Source: Salinibacterium sp. SWN167 (GTDB taxonomy: Bacteria; Actinomycetota; Actinomycetes; Actinomycetales; Microbacteriaceae). Taken from it: 64,000 bases of DNA. The notes below the pieces were generated by a model. That model was given only the letters and a program-made list of their open reading frames with translations, was not told where the DNA came from and searched no databases. This document shows, one piece after another, positions 50,119-60,102 of this stretch (its first letter is position 1; every line of letters begins with the position of its first letter). Where the stretch lies: assembly GCF_015864665.1 (NCBI RefSeq), contig NZ_JADYWU010000001.1:1860001-1924000 (forward strand). The letters run 5' to 3'. The position numbers and the translations under genes are program-made.

Positions 50119-50700
50119 GTGGCAAAAGCATCTTCGACCGAAAACACCCCCAATCCTGAGAACTCCGACGCGAACGAGAGCGTCAGTTCCGGCAAAGGAC
50201 GTCCCACCCCCACGCGCAAAGAACGTGAGGCCGCAAACCTTCGCCCGCTGGTCTCCAACGACCGCAAAGAAGCTAAGCGTACGGCTCGGGCCCAAATGCA
50301 GGTCGAACGCGAACGAGCTCGCGTAGGTATGGCGAACGGTGAAGAAAAATACCTGCCGATCCGCGACCGCGGTCCGCAGAAGCGTTTCGTGCGCGACTAC
50401 GTTGACGCACGTTTCAACGTGGGCGAGTTGCTTGTCCCCGTGATGTTCGCCGTGATTATCCTCACGTTCATCAACGACCCCACGATTCAAGCCCTCGGCT
50501 TGCTCTTTCTGTGGGGCTTCTTCATCATCGCCGCAATCGACGCCGTTCTACTCGGATTGCGCTTGCGCAAACTGATCAACGCCAAATTTGGTGAGTCTCG
50601 CGCCGAGCGCGTGCGCTGGTACGCCGCGATGCGTTCGCTTCAGCTGCGCATCATGCGTTTGCCGAAGCCTCAGGTGAAGCGCGGCCAGTTCCCGAGCTAG
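50119..50700 (+). CDS. DUF3043 membrane protein
   Basis: 193 residues. A basic, Ser/Pro-rich N-terminus (GKGRPTPTRKEREAANLRPL) is followed by the DUF3043 core: YLPIRDRGPQKRFVRDYVDARF, two membrane helices (VGELLVPVMFAVIILTFI; LLFLWGFFIIAAIDAVLLGL) and a basic tail. The family is restricted to actinobacteria; function unknown. GTG start with AAGGA 5 bases upstream. Divergent from the M20 gene and convergent with pyrD. Confidence 0.92.
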   Translation: MAKASSTENTPNPENSDANESVSSGKGRPTPTRKEREAANLRPLVSNDRKEAKRTARAQMQVERERARVGMANGEEKYLPIRDRGPQKRFVRDYVDARFNVGELLVPVMFAVIILTFINDPTIQALGLLFLWGFFIIAAIDAVLLGLRLRKLINAKFGESRAERVRWYAAMRSLQLRIMRLPKPQVKRGQFPS

Positions 50701-50732
50701 TCGCACGGCCGGCCGGTTCCTGAGGGAATCGA

Positions 50733-51767
50733 CTATGCGGGGTTCTCTGCGCGAAATAGTTTCGACAGACCGCGATTGATTGAGCGCGCCCAGAACGGGC
50801 CGCGATAGATGAAGCCTGTGTAGCCCTGAACGAGCGTCGCTCCTTCGCGGAGACGCTCAGCGACATCCGCAGCCGTTTCGACTCCGCCCACGGAAATTAC
50901 GCAAAAATCAGCAGGAACAACACTGCGGATGATGCGCAATAGTTCGAGCGAGCGAGCAGCGACAGGCTTGCCAGACACTCCCCCGGCTCCGGCTGCCTCA
51001 ACGACGTCGGCAGGGGTCGCAAGGCCCTCCCGCGACAGTGTTGTGTTGGTGGCGATGATGCCGTCGAGTTCGTCGACCGCAAGCTGAGCGATCGCCCGAG
51101 CCTCGCCATCCGTAATATCAGGGGCAATCTTGACCAGCACGGGCGTCTGGCCGGCAGCCGACTTCACCGCAACCAACAACGGCTTGAGCTTGTCAATCTC
51201 TTGGAGACCGCGCAGCCCCGGGGTGTTGGGCGAACTCACGTTCACTACCAAGTAGTCCGCAAGCGGCGCGAGTGCTCGGGTGCTCGTGAGATAGTCCGCG
51301 ACGGCATCCTCGACGGCGACAACGCGCGACTTGCCGATATTGATACCAATGATGGGACGCCCGGCACGATGGCGCGCTCGCTCGATCACCATTGAAGCCT
51401 TGGACGCTCCCGCGTTATTGAAGCCCATACGGTTGATGACGCCACGATCGGCGACAAGCCGGAATAACCGCGGCTTGGGATTGCCCGGCTGAGGAAGGGC
51501 CGTAATCGTGCCTACCTCAACATGGCTGAAGCCCAGTTGCCCGAGACCCTGGATGCCAGCGCCCGACTTGTCAAAGCCTGCAGCCACACCGAACGGTGAA
51601 CTAAACGTGAGCCCCAGAGTCTTAACCTCGAGCGCGGGATCAGCCGGACCTTGCACAATCTTTCCCACACCGATGACCGGAAGCGCCTTGATCACCGAAA
51701 AGGCGAGCGAATGCGCAAACTCGGGATCAAGCCGCTTAAGAACAGTGCGGAAAAAGAAGTCGTACAT
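50733..51767 (-). CDS. pyrD: Dihydroorotate dehydrogenase (quinone), class 2
   Basis: Membrane-associated FMN enzyme of pyrimidine synthesis, electrons to menaquinone. 344 residues. The N-terminal helix FRTVLKRLDPEFAHSLAF marks class 2; VGTITALPQPGNPKPRLFR, GINIGKSR, and VNVSSPNTPGLRGLQ (catalytic Ser) follow, then phosphate-binding VSVGGVETAAD. No other pyr gene nearby. Its start lacks a clear ribosome binding site. Confidence 0.95.
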   Translation of the reverse strand: MYDFFFRTVLKRLDPEFAHSLAFSVIKALPVIGVGKIVQGPADPALEVKTLGLTFSSPFGVAAGFDKSGAGIQGLGQLGFSHVEVGTITALPQPGNPKPRLFRLVADRGVINRMGFNNAGASKASMVIERARHRAGRPIIGINIGKSRVVAVEDAVADYLTSTRALAPLADYLVVNVSSPNTPGLRGLQEIDKLKPLLVAVKSAAGQTPVLVKIAPDITDGEARAIAQLAVDELDGIIATNTTLSREGLATPADVVEAAGAGGVSGKPVAARSLELLRIIRSVVPADFCVISVGGVETAADVAERLREGATLVQGYTGFIYRGPFWARSINRGLSKLFRAENPA

Positions 51768-51823
51768 AGCGAACGGTGCTCTCAGCGATAGAAGGCGGGA
51801 AACAGCGAAACCGGATGGTTCAG

Positions 51824-52282
51824 TTAGGAGGCGGTGCCGTGATCCAACCGCAACTGGCTGATCGCGGCATCGAAATCGTCGAGCGAATCAAACGCCTGAT
51901 ACACGCTGGCGAAGCGCAAATAGGCGACCTCGTCGAGATCGCGTAGCGGCGAAAGAATCGCTAGGCCGATCTCGTTGGCGTCGATCTGAGCGGCGCCGGT
52001 CGCACGAATGGCTTCTTCAACCTTCTGTGCGAGAACAGCGAGGTCGGTGTCTGTGACAGGTCGTCCCTGGCACGCCTTGCGCACGCCACTCACAATTTTC
52101 TCGCGGCTGAAAGATTCCACAACACCGTTGCGCTTGATGACATTCAACGACGCGGTTTCGGTGGTCGAGAAACGACGACCACACTCGGGGCACTGCCGGC
52201 GGCGACGGATCGAAAGACCATCATCGCTGGTGCGCGAATCAACAACCCTGCTGTCAGGATGCCTACAAAAAGGGCAATACAT
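51824..52282 (-). CDS. nrdR: Transcriptional repressor NrdR
   Basis: Represses ribonucleotide reductase genes in response to nucleotides. 152 residues. Zinc ribbon (CPFC...CPEC in [17 protein letters not shown] and [13 protein letters not shown]) and an ATP-cone domain ([20 protein letters not shown]). The hisD gene lies just upstream on the same strand (20 bases), so co-transcription is possible. No NrdR box was found in the window, as expected without nrd genes. Confidence 0.96.
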   Translation of the reverse strand: MYCPFCRHPDSRVVDSRTSDDGLSIRRRRQCPECGRRFSTTETASLNVIKRNGVVESFSREKIVSGVRKACQGRPVTDTDLAVLAQKVEEAIRATGAAQIDANEIGLAILSPLRDLDEVAYLRFASVYQAFDSLDDFDAAISQLRLDHGTAS

Positions 52283-52302
52283 AGTGCCTCAAGAGTACCC
52301 GG

Positions 52303-53616
52303 TTAGCGGTCGCGGAACCGTTCACTCACAGCGGAGCCGTGGGCAGGAAGATCTTCAGCAGAGCTCAACGCCACAATGTGCGGTTCGAGCTCGCGAAGAG
52401 CGTCGTGGCTGTAGCGAATGATCTGCTGTGGGCGAAGGAAGGTGTATGCCCCCAGCCCTGAAGAGAAGCGTGACTGACCGCCGGTGGGGAGCACGTGATT
52501 CGAGCCAGCGAGGTAGTCCCCCAAGCTCACGGGTGACTGGTCACCCAAGAAAATTGCCCCGGCGTTATCGATCATGTCGAGCACAGCGCCAGACTCTTCC
52601 GTCTGAATCTCGAGGTGCTCCGGGCCATACGCATTGCTGAGCGCGGCAGCGGCCGCCATATCGCTTACCAAGACGATCGCAGACTGCTGACCGGCGAGAG
52701 CAACGCTCGCGCGCTGAGAGTGTGGTGTCACGGCCAGTTGCTCGGCCAAGTGCGTGCGCACAGCATCCGCAAGTTCTTCGGAATCTGTGACGAGCACGGC
52801 AGCGGCAAGTTCATCGTGCTCGGCCTGACTGAGCAAGTCGGCAGCAACAAGCCGAGGATCAGCCGAAGCATCGGCAATGATCAGGATCTCGGTGGGACCA
52901 GCTTCGGAATCGATACCCACCACGCCACGCACGGCACGCTTGGCCGCGGCAACGTAGACGTTTCCCGGACCAGTGATGATGTCGACAGGGTCGAGCCCCA
53001 ATTCTTGGACACCATAGGCAAACGCGCCGATCGCACCGGCGCCGCCCATCGCATAAACCTCATCAACGCCAAGCAGACCGGCTGCACCAAGGATCGTCGG
53101 GTGGACTGCTCCACCGAACGCGCGTTGCGGCGGAGAAGCAAGCGCCACCGACGAGACACCAGCTACTTGCGCCGGAACGACATTCATGATCACGCTCGAC
53201 GGGTACACAGCTTTACCACCGGGAACATACAGACCCACACGGTTGACGGGCTGCCAGCGCTGAATAATTTCAGCACCGTCTCCCAGCTGAGTCATCATCG
53301 CCGGAGGTACTTGCGCTTTGCTCGCGGTGCGCACGCGATCGATGGCAAGTTCGAGAGCCTCACGCACGGCAGGTTCGAGCGCCCGCGTGGCGCGCGTGAT
53401 CTCATCCGCATGAATGCGAACGCGCTCAGGAAGAACGCCATCGAGACGCTCGGCCTGGTCGAGCAATGCTTGCTCGCCATGTTCACGCACATCCTCAATG
53501 AGTTGGATGGCTGCAGCGGACGCGACAGACACGTCCATCTCAGCGCGCGGGATGACACGAGAAAGTTCCGCACGGCTGAGAGCGGTGGACCGAAGATCAA
53601 TAGTATTCAGTGACAT
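52303..53616 (-). CDS. hisD: Histidinol dehydrogenase
   Basis: Zinc enzyme for the last two steps of histidine synthesis. 437 residues. Signatures: RVGLYVPGGKAVYPSSVIMN, GPGNVYVAAAKRAVRG, IDSEAGPTEILIIAD, SQAEHDEL (zinc Gln and His region), and AGSNHVLPTGGQSRF. No other his gene follows in the window, so the rest of the pathway is elsewhere. Divergent from the flavin reductase gene. Confidence 0.96.
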   Translation of the reverse strand: MSLNTIDLRSTALSRAELSRVIPRAEMDVSVASAAAIQLIEDVREHGEQALLDQAERLDGVLPERVRIHADEITRATRALEPAVREALELAIDRVRTASKAQVPPAMMTQLGDGAEIIQRWQPVNRVGLYVPGGKAVYPSSVIMNVVPAQVAGVSSVALASPPQRAFGGAVHPTILGAAGLLGVDEVYAMGGAGAIGAFAYGVQELGLDPVDIITGPGNVYVAAAKRAVRGVVGIDSEAGPTEILIIADASADPRLVAADLLSQAEHDELAAAVLVTDSEELADAVRTHLAEQLAVTPHSQRASVALAGQQSAIVLVSDMAAAAALSNAYGPEHLEIQTEESGAVLDMIDNAGAIFLGDQSPVSLGDYLAGSNHVLPTGGQSRFSSGLGAYTFLRPQQIIRYSHDALRELEPHIVALSSAEDLPAHGSAVSERFRDR

Positions 53617-53683
53617 GGCTCAACCATGCTAGTTCGTTATCTGCAAGGAATTCGCCCAAGCCAATTAGGGTTGTAGTAAGCAC

Positions 53684-54196
53684 ATGGAAAATTCAGAAGC
53701 AGCAGACGGAATCGACGCCTTCAAAGGTGCCTTCAGACGACACGCGGCCGGCGTCGCCGTGATCACATCGCTGGCACCCGACGGGCATCCCGTTGGCTTT
53801 ACCGCCACGTCTCTCGCCTCACTTGCTGCGGTGCCACCGCTTGCTACGTTCAACATGGCGCAAGTCTCCAGCTCGTGGCCAGCCATCACCGTTGGCAACA
53901 TGGTCGCCATCCATATGCTGGGCCCCCGTAGCCGTCACCTTGCCGAGAAGATGGCAGCCGATCACGAGCTGCGATTCGTGGGCGATCACTGGCACGCCGG
54001 CGAGAAGGGCCTGCCGTTGCTTGAGGAAGCGACCGCTATCGCGATCGGACACATCGTTGACGTTCATCCCGTGCACAACAACGCTGTCGTCGTCGTCGAG
54101 ATTGACCACGGCACGCTTGGAGCGGAAGACGAAGCGCTGCTCTACCACGAGCGCACCTATATGCGCGCAGTCGAGCTAACGGACGACGAGAACTAA
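53684..54196 (+). CDS. Flavin reductase-like FMN-binding protein
   Basis: 170 residues, split-barrel flavin reductase domain: FRRHAAGVAVITSLAPDGHPVGFTA, NMAQVSSSWPAI, IHMLGPRSRHLAEKMA and VVVEIDHGTLG. Such proteins reduce FMN or FAD with NAD(P)H and often feed a two-component monooxygenase, but no monooxygenase is adjacent. Convergent with dnaE. No clear ribosome binding site. Confidence 0.9.
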   Translation: MENSEAADGIDAFKGAFRRHAAGVAVITSLAPDGHPVGFTATSLASLAAVPPLATFNMAQVSSSWPAITVGNMVAIHMLGPRSRHLAEKMAADHELRFVGDHWHAGEKGLPLLEEATAIAIGHIVDVHPVHNNAVVVVEIDHGTLGAEDEALLYHERTYMRAVELTDDEN

Positions 54197-54212
54197 CTCG
54201 CCACGCACGCCT

Positions 54213-57200
54213 CTAACCGAGGCAGCCTGGTCCGAGCAACGACTTCAGCTCTCCATAAAGATCCGCTGAGACCTTCACCCGGTACGGCAATTCAAAGACC
54301 CGAGCGACATCGTCACGCACTAGTCGTAGTCGCACCTCGATAGTGCCGGAATGACGGATGAGAACCTCACCCAGTCCCGAGACGACGTCTGTCGTGGCTC
54401 GCTGTTCCTTCAGCGTCAGAACGATCGGACCTGATCCCAAACTCGCGCCAAGGTCGGGTGAGAACATGCTCACAGCATGCAAGTTCATTCCGTCGTCTCG
54501 AGCACTAGCTCGACCACGAACCACCACAATGGAGTCGTTGACTAGCCCCGGCGCAAACTCTTGGTACGTCTTGCCCAAGAACATGACATCGATCTCACCG
54601 GCAAAGTCTTCGACGGTGACAATTCCGTACTGGTTGCCACTATTGCGAGCGACCCGGTGTTGCACACTCGTCACTAGTCCAGCGATCGAGACATGCTCGC
54701 CATCCGACACCACATCGCCCGAAAGCACTTCGGTGATCGTAAAGTCTTGATGTTTTGCCAGCTGGATCTCAAGGCCCGACAGCGGATGGTCAGAAACGTA
54801 GAGACCCAACATTTCGCGCTCGAAGGCAAGCTTGTCGCGCTTTGACCACTCGGGCCGTTCCGGAACGCCATCTTCGTCTTCGTTGAAGTCGAAAATGCCA
54901 CCAAAGAGGTCAACCTGACCGTTGGCTTCGTTGCGTTTGAGGCTGACGGCGGAATCACACGCGTCTTCGTGGATCTCCAATAGACCGCGACGCGTCGCTC
55001 CGAGCGAGTCGAAGGCGCCAGATTTAATCAGTGACTCGACGGTTCGCTTATTCGCGACTTGGATCGACACCTTCCGCAGGAAGTCGTGGAACGACTCGAA
55101 ACGTCCTTTATCGGTGCGCGCGCGAACGATTTGCTCCACGACGGCAGCACCGACGTTCCGTACGGCGCCAAGGCCGAAACGAATGTCGCCGGCCACAGCG
55201 GTGAAGTTGACAGTCGACTCGTTAACATCGGGGGCAAGAACCTTGATACCCATGCGACGGCACTCGCTCAGATACATCCCGAGCTTGTCTTTGGAGTCAC
55301 CCACGCTGGTCAGCAGCGCTGCCATGTATTCGGCCGGATAGTTTGCTTTGAGATACGCCGTCCAGTAGCTGAGCACGCCATATCCGGCGCTGTGCGCCTT
55401 GTTGAAGGCGTAATCAGCAAAGGGCATCAGGGTTTCCCAGAGGACCTTTACAGCCTCTTTGCTGAAGCCGTTGTCGAGCATTCCGGTCTCGAAGCCGAGG
55501 AACTGCTTGTCGAGTTCTTCCTTCTTCTTCTTACCCATCGCTCGACGCAAAACGTCGGCTTGTCCGAGGGTGAAGCCTGCGACCTTCTGAGCCACCGACA
55601 TCACTTGCTCTTGGTACACGATGAGGCCGAAGGTCGTGCCGAGAATATCCTTCAGCGGCTCTTCGAGTTCGGCGTGGATCGCGTCGATCTCTTCCAAGCC
55701 GTTCTTGCGCAGCGCGTACTTGGTGTGCGAGTTCATTCCCATGGGCCCCGGGCGGTACAGGGCAATCACGGCCGAAATATCTTCGAAGTTGGTGGGCTTC
55801 AGTTGCTTGAGCAGCGCACGCATGGGGCCACCGTCGAGCTGGAATACCCCAAGAGTGTCACCTCGCGCCAGCAGATCGTACGTCTTCTGGTCGGCATCGA
55901 GATCGAGGTCTTCAATGATCAGGGGTGAGCCAGTATTGGCTTCGATCATTTTGAGCGCGTCTTCGATCACCGTGAGGTTTCGAAGACCCAAGAAGTCCAT
56001 CTTGATCAGGCCCAGGCTCTCCAACGGCGGCTGATCGAACTGGGTAATGATCGCGCCGTCATCTTCGCGGCGCATGATGGGCAACACATCGAGCAAGGGT
56101 TCAGCGGACAGCACGACGCCGGCAGCGTGAACGCCCCACTGCCGTTTCAGTCCTTCAAGACCAACCGCGGTTTCAAAGACTTTCGCAGCTTCGTGATCGG
56201 TGTCCAAGATGCCGCGGATGTCGGCGGCTTCTTTGTAGCGTGCCGCATCTTTGTTGCGCACATCTCCGAGGGAAATGTCTTTTCCCATGATGGCTGGGGG
56301 CATCGCCTTCGTCAGCTTCTCGCCGACCGAGTACGGCATTCCGAGCACGCGAGCCGAGTCTTTGAGAGCTTGCTTAGCTTTGATCGTTCCGTAGGTGACG
56401 ATCTGGGCCACGCGGTCGTCACCGTACTTGTCGGTGACATAACGGATGACTTCACCACGGCGCCGGTCGTCAAAGTCGACGTCGACGTCGGGCATCGATA
56501 CGCGCTCAGGGTTGAGGAAGCGCTCGAAAATAAGTCCGTGGGCAAGAGGGTCCAGCTCCGTGATTCCCACGGCATAGGACGCCATCGACCCAGCAGCAGA
56601 TCCACGCCCCGGTCCTACGCGAATGCCCTGCGACTTAGCCCATTCAATGAAGTCTGCGACCACCAAGAAGTAGCCGGGGAACCCCATCTGCTGAATGACA
56701 TCGACCTCGTACTTGGCTTGTGCAAGGTGCGCGTCGGACGGTGCGTTATTGAACCGTTTGTTCATGCCACGGGCGACTTCTTTTTCGAACCAGGTCGCTT
56801 CGGTCTCCCCCTCGGGAACGGGGAAGCGAGGCATGAGGTCGCGGCCCTCGAAGCTGATTTCACTGCGCTCGGCGATGAGCAGAGTGTTGTCGCAGGCTTC
56901 AGGATGCTCGCGGAACAGTGACCGCATCTCCGCAGCAGTTTTGAGATAGAACTCATTCGAGTCGAACTTGAACCGGTTGGGGTCGTCGAGCGTTGATGCT
57001 GATTGCACGCACAGGAGCGCGGCGTGCGCCGTGGCATCGTGAGCGTGCGTGTAATGCAAGTCGTTCGTTGCCAGCAGAGGCATATCGAGCTCTTTAGCGA
57101 GCTTCAGAAGATCGAGCATTGTGCGGCGCTCGATATCGATGCCGTGATCCATGATCTCGGCGAAAAAGTTTTCTTTGCCGAAAATGTCTTGGAACTCAGC

Positions 57201-57737
57201 CGCGGCGATTTTCGCCTCGTCGTACAGTCCCAGGCGGAGCTTCGTCTGGACCTCGCCACCGACACAGCCGGTTGTGGCGGTTATGCCCTTGGAGTACTCG
57301 CTCAGAAGCTCGCGGTCCATTCGAGGCTTGAAATAAAAACCTTCAATAGATGCTCGTGACGACAGCCGAAAGAGGTTGTGCATGCCTTCGTTGTTCTGGG
57401 CGAGCAACGTCATGTGGGTGTAAGCACCACTACCACCGACGTCATCACGAGTCTGGTGGCTACCGCCCCAACGCACCCGCGTCTTATCTCTTCGCGACGT
57501 GCCAGGGGTGACGTATGCCTCTGTGCCGATAATGGGCTTGATACCGCGTGCTGTCGCCTGTTTCCAGAAGTCGTAAGCGCCGAACATGTTGCCATGGTCG
57601 GTGATAGCGATCGCGGGCATGCCCTGCTCTACAGCGGCATCCAGCAGCGGACCGACGCGAGCCGCTCCGTCGAGCATCGAGTACTCACTATGAACGTGCA
57701 AATGCACAAACGAGTCGTTATTGGCAGCCAAAGACAC
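54213..57737 (-). CDS. dnaE: DNA polymerase III subunit alpha (DnaE1 type)
   Basis: Replicative polymerase catalytic subunit. 1174 residues, usual length for DnaE1. Order: PHP domain (VHLHVHSEYSMLDGAARV, further metal His residues), palm with the catalytic Asp residues in PDVDVDFDDRRRGE (near 415-420), GPGRGSAAGS in the finger region, beta-clamp related segment and a C-terminal OB fold (VSIAGLVTSVQHRV). GTG start. The dnaE-rluD-(lspA)-divIVA order is typical of Microbacteriaceae. Confidence 0.97.
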   Translation of the reverse strand: MSLAANNDSFVHLHVHSEYSMLDGAARVGPLLDAAVEQGMPAIAITDHGNMFGAYDFWKQATARGIKPIIGTEAYVTPGTSRRDKTRVRWGGSHQTRDDVGGSGAYTHMTLLAQNNEGMHNLFRLSSRASIEGFYFKPRMDRELLSEYSKGITATTGCVGGEVQTKLRLGLYDEAKIAAAEFQDIFGKENFFAEIMDHGIDIERRTMLDLLKLAKELDMPLLATNDLHYTHAHDATAHAALLCVQSASTLDDPNRFKFDSNEFYLKTAAEMRSLFREHPEACDNTLLIAERSEISFEGRDLMPRFPVPEGETEATWFEKEVARGMNKRFNNAPSDAHLAQAKYEVDVIQQMGFPGYFLVVADFIEWAKSQGIRVGPGRGSAAGSMASYAVGITELDPLAHGLIFERFLNPERVSMPDVDVDFDDRRRGEVIRYVTDKYGDDRVAQIVTYGTIKAKQALKDSARVLGMPYSVGEKLTKAMPPAIMGKDISLGDVRNKDAARYKEAADIRGILDTDHEAAKVFETAVGLEGLKRQWGVHAAGVVLSAEPLLDVLPIMRREDDGAIITQFDQPPLESLGLIKMDFLGLRNLTVIEDALKMIEANTGSPLIIEDLDLDADQKTYDLLARGDTLGVFQLDGGPMRALLKQLKPTNFEDISAVIALYRPGPMGMNSHTKYALRKNGLEEIDAIHAELEEPLKDILGTTFGLIVYQEQVMSVAQKVAGFTLGQADVLRRAMGKKKKEELDKQFLGFETGMLDNGFSKEAVKVLWETLMPFADYAFNKAHSAGYGVLSYWTAYLKANYPAEYMAALLTSVGDSKDKLGMYLSECRRMGIKVLAPDVNESTVNFTAVAGDIRFGLGAVRNVGAAVVEQIVRARTDKGRFESFHDFLRKVSIQVANKRTVESLIKSGAFDSLGATRRGLLEIHEDACDSAVSLKRNEANGQVDLFGGIFDFNEDEDGVPERPEWSKRDKLAFEREMLGLYVSDHPLSGLEIQLAKHQDFTITEVLSGDVVSDGEHVSIAGLVTSVQHRVARNSGNQYGIVTVEDFAGEIDVMFLGKTYQEFAPGLVNDSIVVVRGRASARDDGMNLHAVSMFSPDLGASLGSGPIVLTLKEQRATTDVVSGLGEVLIRHSGTIEVRLRLVRDDVARVFELPYRVKVSADLYGELKSLLGPGCLG

Positions 57738-57798
57738 TCCGAATTCTTTCGAAATCCAGCCTAAGCCAGCGAGCCGACGAGACTATAACTGACGCGCC

Positions 57799-58719
57799 CT
57801 AGTCGGCTCGAAGCACCTCAAGTGCTGCCTGAAGGTCAGCCGGATACGGCGACTCGAACGAGACTTGTTCGCCCGTTGCAGGATGCGCGAAACCGAGCTT
57901 GTGGGCATGCAGCCACTGGCGGGTTAGCCCCAGCCGCGACGAAATCGTGGGGTCTGCGCCGTACATGGTGTCCCCAACACAGGGATGCCGTTGCGCGGCC
58001 ATATGAACACGGATCTGATGCGTGCGCCCTGTCTCAAGGTGCACCTCAACCAGAGCAGCAGACGGGAACGCTTCTAAGGTTTCGTAGTGGGTAATCGAAT
58101 CTTTGCCGCCCGAGACCACTGCAAACTTCCAGCTGGAGCCCGGATGACGCCCGATCGGCGCATCGATGGTGCCGGCGAGCGGGTCAGGGTGCCCCTGCAC
58201 GACAGAGTGATAGATCTTGCTGACCTCACGGTCATGGAATGCACGCTTGAGTTCGGTGTAGGCGAGCTCAGACTTCGCGACAACCATCAGACCACTTGTT
58301 CCAGCATCCAGACGGTGAACGACTCCGGCACGCTCCGCAGCGCCCGAGGTCGAAATGCGGTAGCCCGCACCGGCTAGTGCGCCAAGCACCGTAACGCCAT
58401 CCCAGCCAATTGACGGGTGGGCGGCCACTCCCGCTGGCTTATCGACAACAACAATGTGCTCGTCGTCGTAGATGATGCCAAGAGAGTCAAGAACTACGGG
58501 AACGATCTGGGGCTCGGTTTTGGAAACCCACGATACTTCGAGCCAGGAACCATCAACAAGGCGGTCAGACTTACCGACGGCAACACCATCCATCGTCACC
58601 CCGCCGCCTGCGGCTACCTCAGCGGCGAAGGTGCGAGAGAAACCCAGCAGTTTGGCGAGAGCTGCGTCGACGCGCTGCCCCGCAAGGCCCTCAGGAACCG
58701 GCAAGCTTCGGGTTTCCAT
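57799..58719 (-). CDS. rluD: Ribosomal large-subunit pseudouridine synthase, RluD type
   Basis: Converts specific uridines of 23S rRNA to pseudouridine. 306 residues: an N-terminal S4 domain ([31 protein letters not shown]) and the catalytic motif [16 protein letters not shown] with the nucleophilic Asp. The late segment [20 protein letters not shown] is also diagnostic. ATG at 58719 has AAGGAG 4-5 bases upstream. No lspA precedes it; its own promoter is probably in the 141-base gap to divIVA. Confidence 0.95.
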   Translation of the reverse strand: METRSLPVPEGLAGQRVDAALAKLLGFSRTFAAEVAAGGGVTMDGVAVGKSDRLVDGSWLEVSWVSKTEPQIVPVVLDSLGIIYDDEHIVVVDKPAGVAAHPSIGWDGVTVLGALAGAGYRISTSGAAERAGVVHRLDAGTSGLMVVAKSELAYTELKRAFHDREVSKIYHSVVQGHPDPLAGTIDAPIGRHPGSSWKFAVVSGGKDSITHYETLEAFPSAALVEVHLETGRTHQIRVHMAAQRHPCVGDTMYGADPTISSRLGLTRQWLHAHKLGFAHPATGEQVSFESPYPADLQAALEVLRAD

Positions 58720-58796
58720 GATGCTCCTTGATAGTGATGCGCTTAAACGGACGTGTCGCACTCCCCCAGCATGGCTGGGTTAGGTGCGAACACAGC

Positions 58797-58815
58797 AAAA
58801 GCCGCCAGCGGCGGC
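58797..58815 (-). terminator. Terminator after divIVA
   Basis: GCCGCC-GCT-GGCGGC followed by TTTT on the minus strand, about 45 bases past the divIVA stop. A second small hairpin (CCCAGC-N3-GCTGGG, 58765-58779) lies downstream without a T-run. Confidence 0.7.
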
Positions 58816-58860
58816 GGAGCCGAAGCTCTCACCGACCGACTGACGGCCATTGCAGAAAAA

Positions 58861-59676
58861 CTAGCTACCGGAGAATCCCGAGAAGCTGGCGGGAGGCTGC
58901 TGTGCCGACTGGGGCGCAGAGAAATCTTCCGGAGTCAAGTGACCAGAAGGCTGCGACGCCGGAGCCTGGCCCTGCTGAGCTGCGGAACCACCAGCGGTGA
59001 CGAGACTCGAAGAATCGAGTTCGTGAAGCTGGCCCTCAATGTAGCTCTTGAGCTTCTCACGGTACTCACGCTCGAAGCTGCGGAGGGACTCGATGCGCCC
59101 CTCAAGAGCTTCACGTTCGCGTTCGAGAGTGCCGATCTGCTCGCGCTGCTGCGCTTCAGCCTCAGCAACGAGTTCTGCGGCTGTGGCCTTGCTGGCAGCG
59201 ACGACCTCGGCGGCAGATGCCTTGCCCTCAGCGAGGATTTCAGCAGCGGATGCCTGACCCTCAGCAATAAGAGCGTCACGCTTCTGAACGCCCTCACGGA
59301 CGTGCTCTTCGTGCAGGCGTCGTGCGAGCTGAAGAAGATTATTGGTGCTGCTCGCGTCGTCTAGAACCGACGAGGCCGGCTCTATCGCAGCGGGTGCAGC
59401 AGGAGCTGGCGCGCTTTCGATGGCGGCGGGTGCCGGAGCGGCAATCGCTGCGGGAGCAGCAGCAGCGGGAGCGCTGCTCGCGTTCTGCTGAAGTTCAGTT
59501 GCACGAGCCTCTGCTGCGCTCAAGCGCTGACGAAGCTCGTCGTTCTCTTGGTTAAGACGGCGCAACTCAACAACAACCTCGTCGAGGAAGTCATCGACAT
59601 CATCTTGGTCGTATCCCTCACGGAATTTTGTTGATTCAAACCGCTTGTTGACCACGTCTTCTGGAGTCAAAGCCAT
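58861..59676 (-). CDS. divIVA: Polar growth/division protein DivIVA (Wag31)
   Basis: Curvature-sensing coiled-coil scaffold that marks poles and septa. 271 residues. N-terminal DivIVA domain (MALTPEDVVNKRFESTKFREGYDQDDVDDFLDEVV; the lipid-binding end), then a coiled coil, an Ala/Pro-rich low-complexity linker (about residues 70-115), and a second long coiled coil with repeated A-S/T-A-A-E motifs. ATG 59676 with GAGG 8 bases upstream; the frame extends 6 codons. Ends in a Ser/Gln/Phe-rich tail. Followed by a terminator. Confidence 0.95.
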   Translation of the reverse strand: MALTPEDVVNKRFESTKFREGYDQDDVDDFLDEVVVELRRLNQENDELRQRLSAAEARATELQQNASSAPAAAAPAAIAAPAPAAIESAPAPAAPAAIEPASSVLDDASSTNNLLQLARRLHEEHVREGVQKRDALIAEGQASAAEILAEGKASAAEVVAASKATAAELVAEAEAQQREQIGTLEREREALEGRIESLRSFEREYREKLKSYIEGQLHELDSSSLVTAGGSAAQQGQAPASQPSGHLTPEDFSAPQSAQQPPASFSGFSGS

Positions 59677-59802
59677 TTCCGCCACCTCTAACACTTTCTT
59701 TCAACGTATACACAACGTTCAACGTTCGCATCACATCGTAGTAACGAAACCTGATTAGTTGCCGCATGCTCTCCGATAAGACTACATCTGTAGCGGCTAG
59801 TT

Positions 59803-60096
59803 CTAAAAGCCCCGCAAAATGGAGGTAAGGATGATGCATACGAGCATGACCAGCATCCACGATAAATCGAGCGCTCCGTTGCCGATTCGAATCATCGGGA
59901 CAACTTTGCGGACCGCTTTGATCGGAGGATCAGTGATCGTGTACACAAGCTCAGAAAGAACCAGCCCAACGCCGCTCGGGCGCCATCCTCGAGCGAAGAC
60001 GACTACGAGGTCGAGAATGAACCGAGCCCACATCGCGAACATGAACAAAGTGATGGCGTAATAAGCCACCAGGGCGATAACAGAAACGGGATTCAC
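59803..60096 (-). CDS. YggT family membrane protein
   Basis: 97 residues, two YggT segments: VIALVAYYAITLFMFAMWARFILDLV and the second hydrophobic region LDLSWMLVMLVCIILTSIL, with YTITDPPIKAVRKVVP between. Members lie in dcw clusters and affect cell shape or chloroplast-like membranes. GTG start: TAATCT (60108-60103) ends 6 bases before it, so leaderless initiation is likely. Confidence 0.93.
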   Translation of the reverse strand: MNPVSVIALVAYYAITLFMFAMWARFILDLVVVFARGWRPSGVGLVLSELVYTITDPPIKAVRKVVPMIRIGNGALDLSWMLVMLVCIILTSILRGF

Positions 60097-60102
60097 CCCT
60101 CT

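Noticed and set aside
58801-58815. GC-rich inverted repeat considered as an attachment site or mobile-element end
   Set aside because: With the adjoining T-run it reads as an ordinary intrinsic terminator for divIVA.
58753-59364. 203-codon plus-strand frame opposite divIVA, starting in the gap where lspA would be
   Set aside because: Leu/Ser-rich shadow of the divIVA coiled coil, not a signal peptidase.
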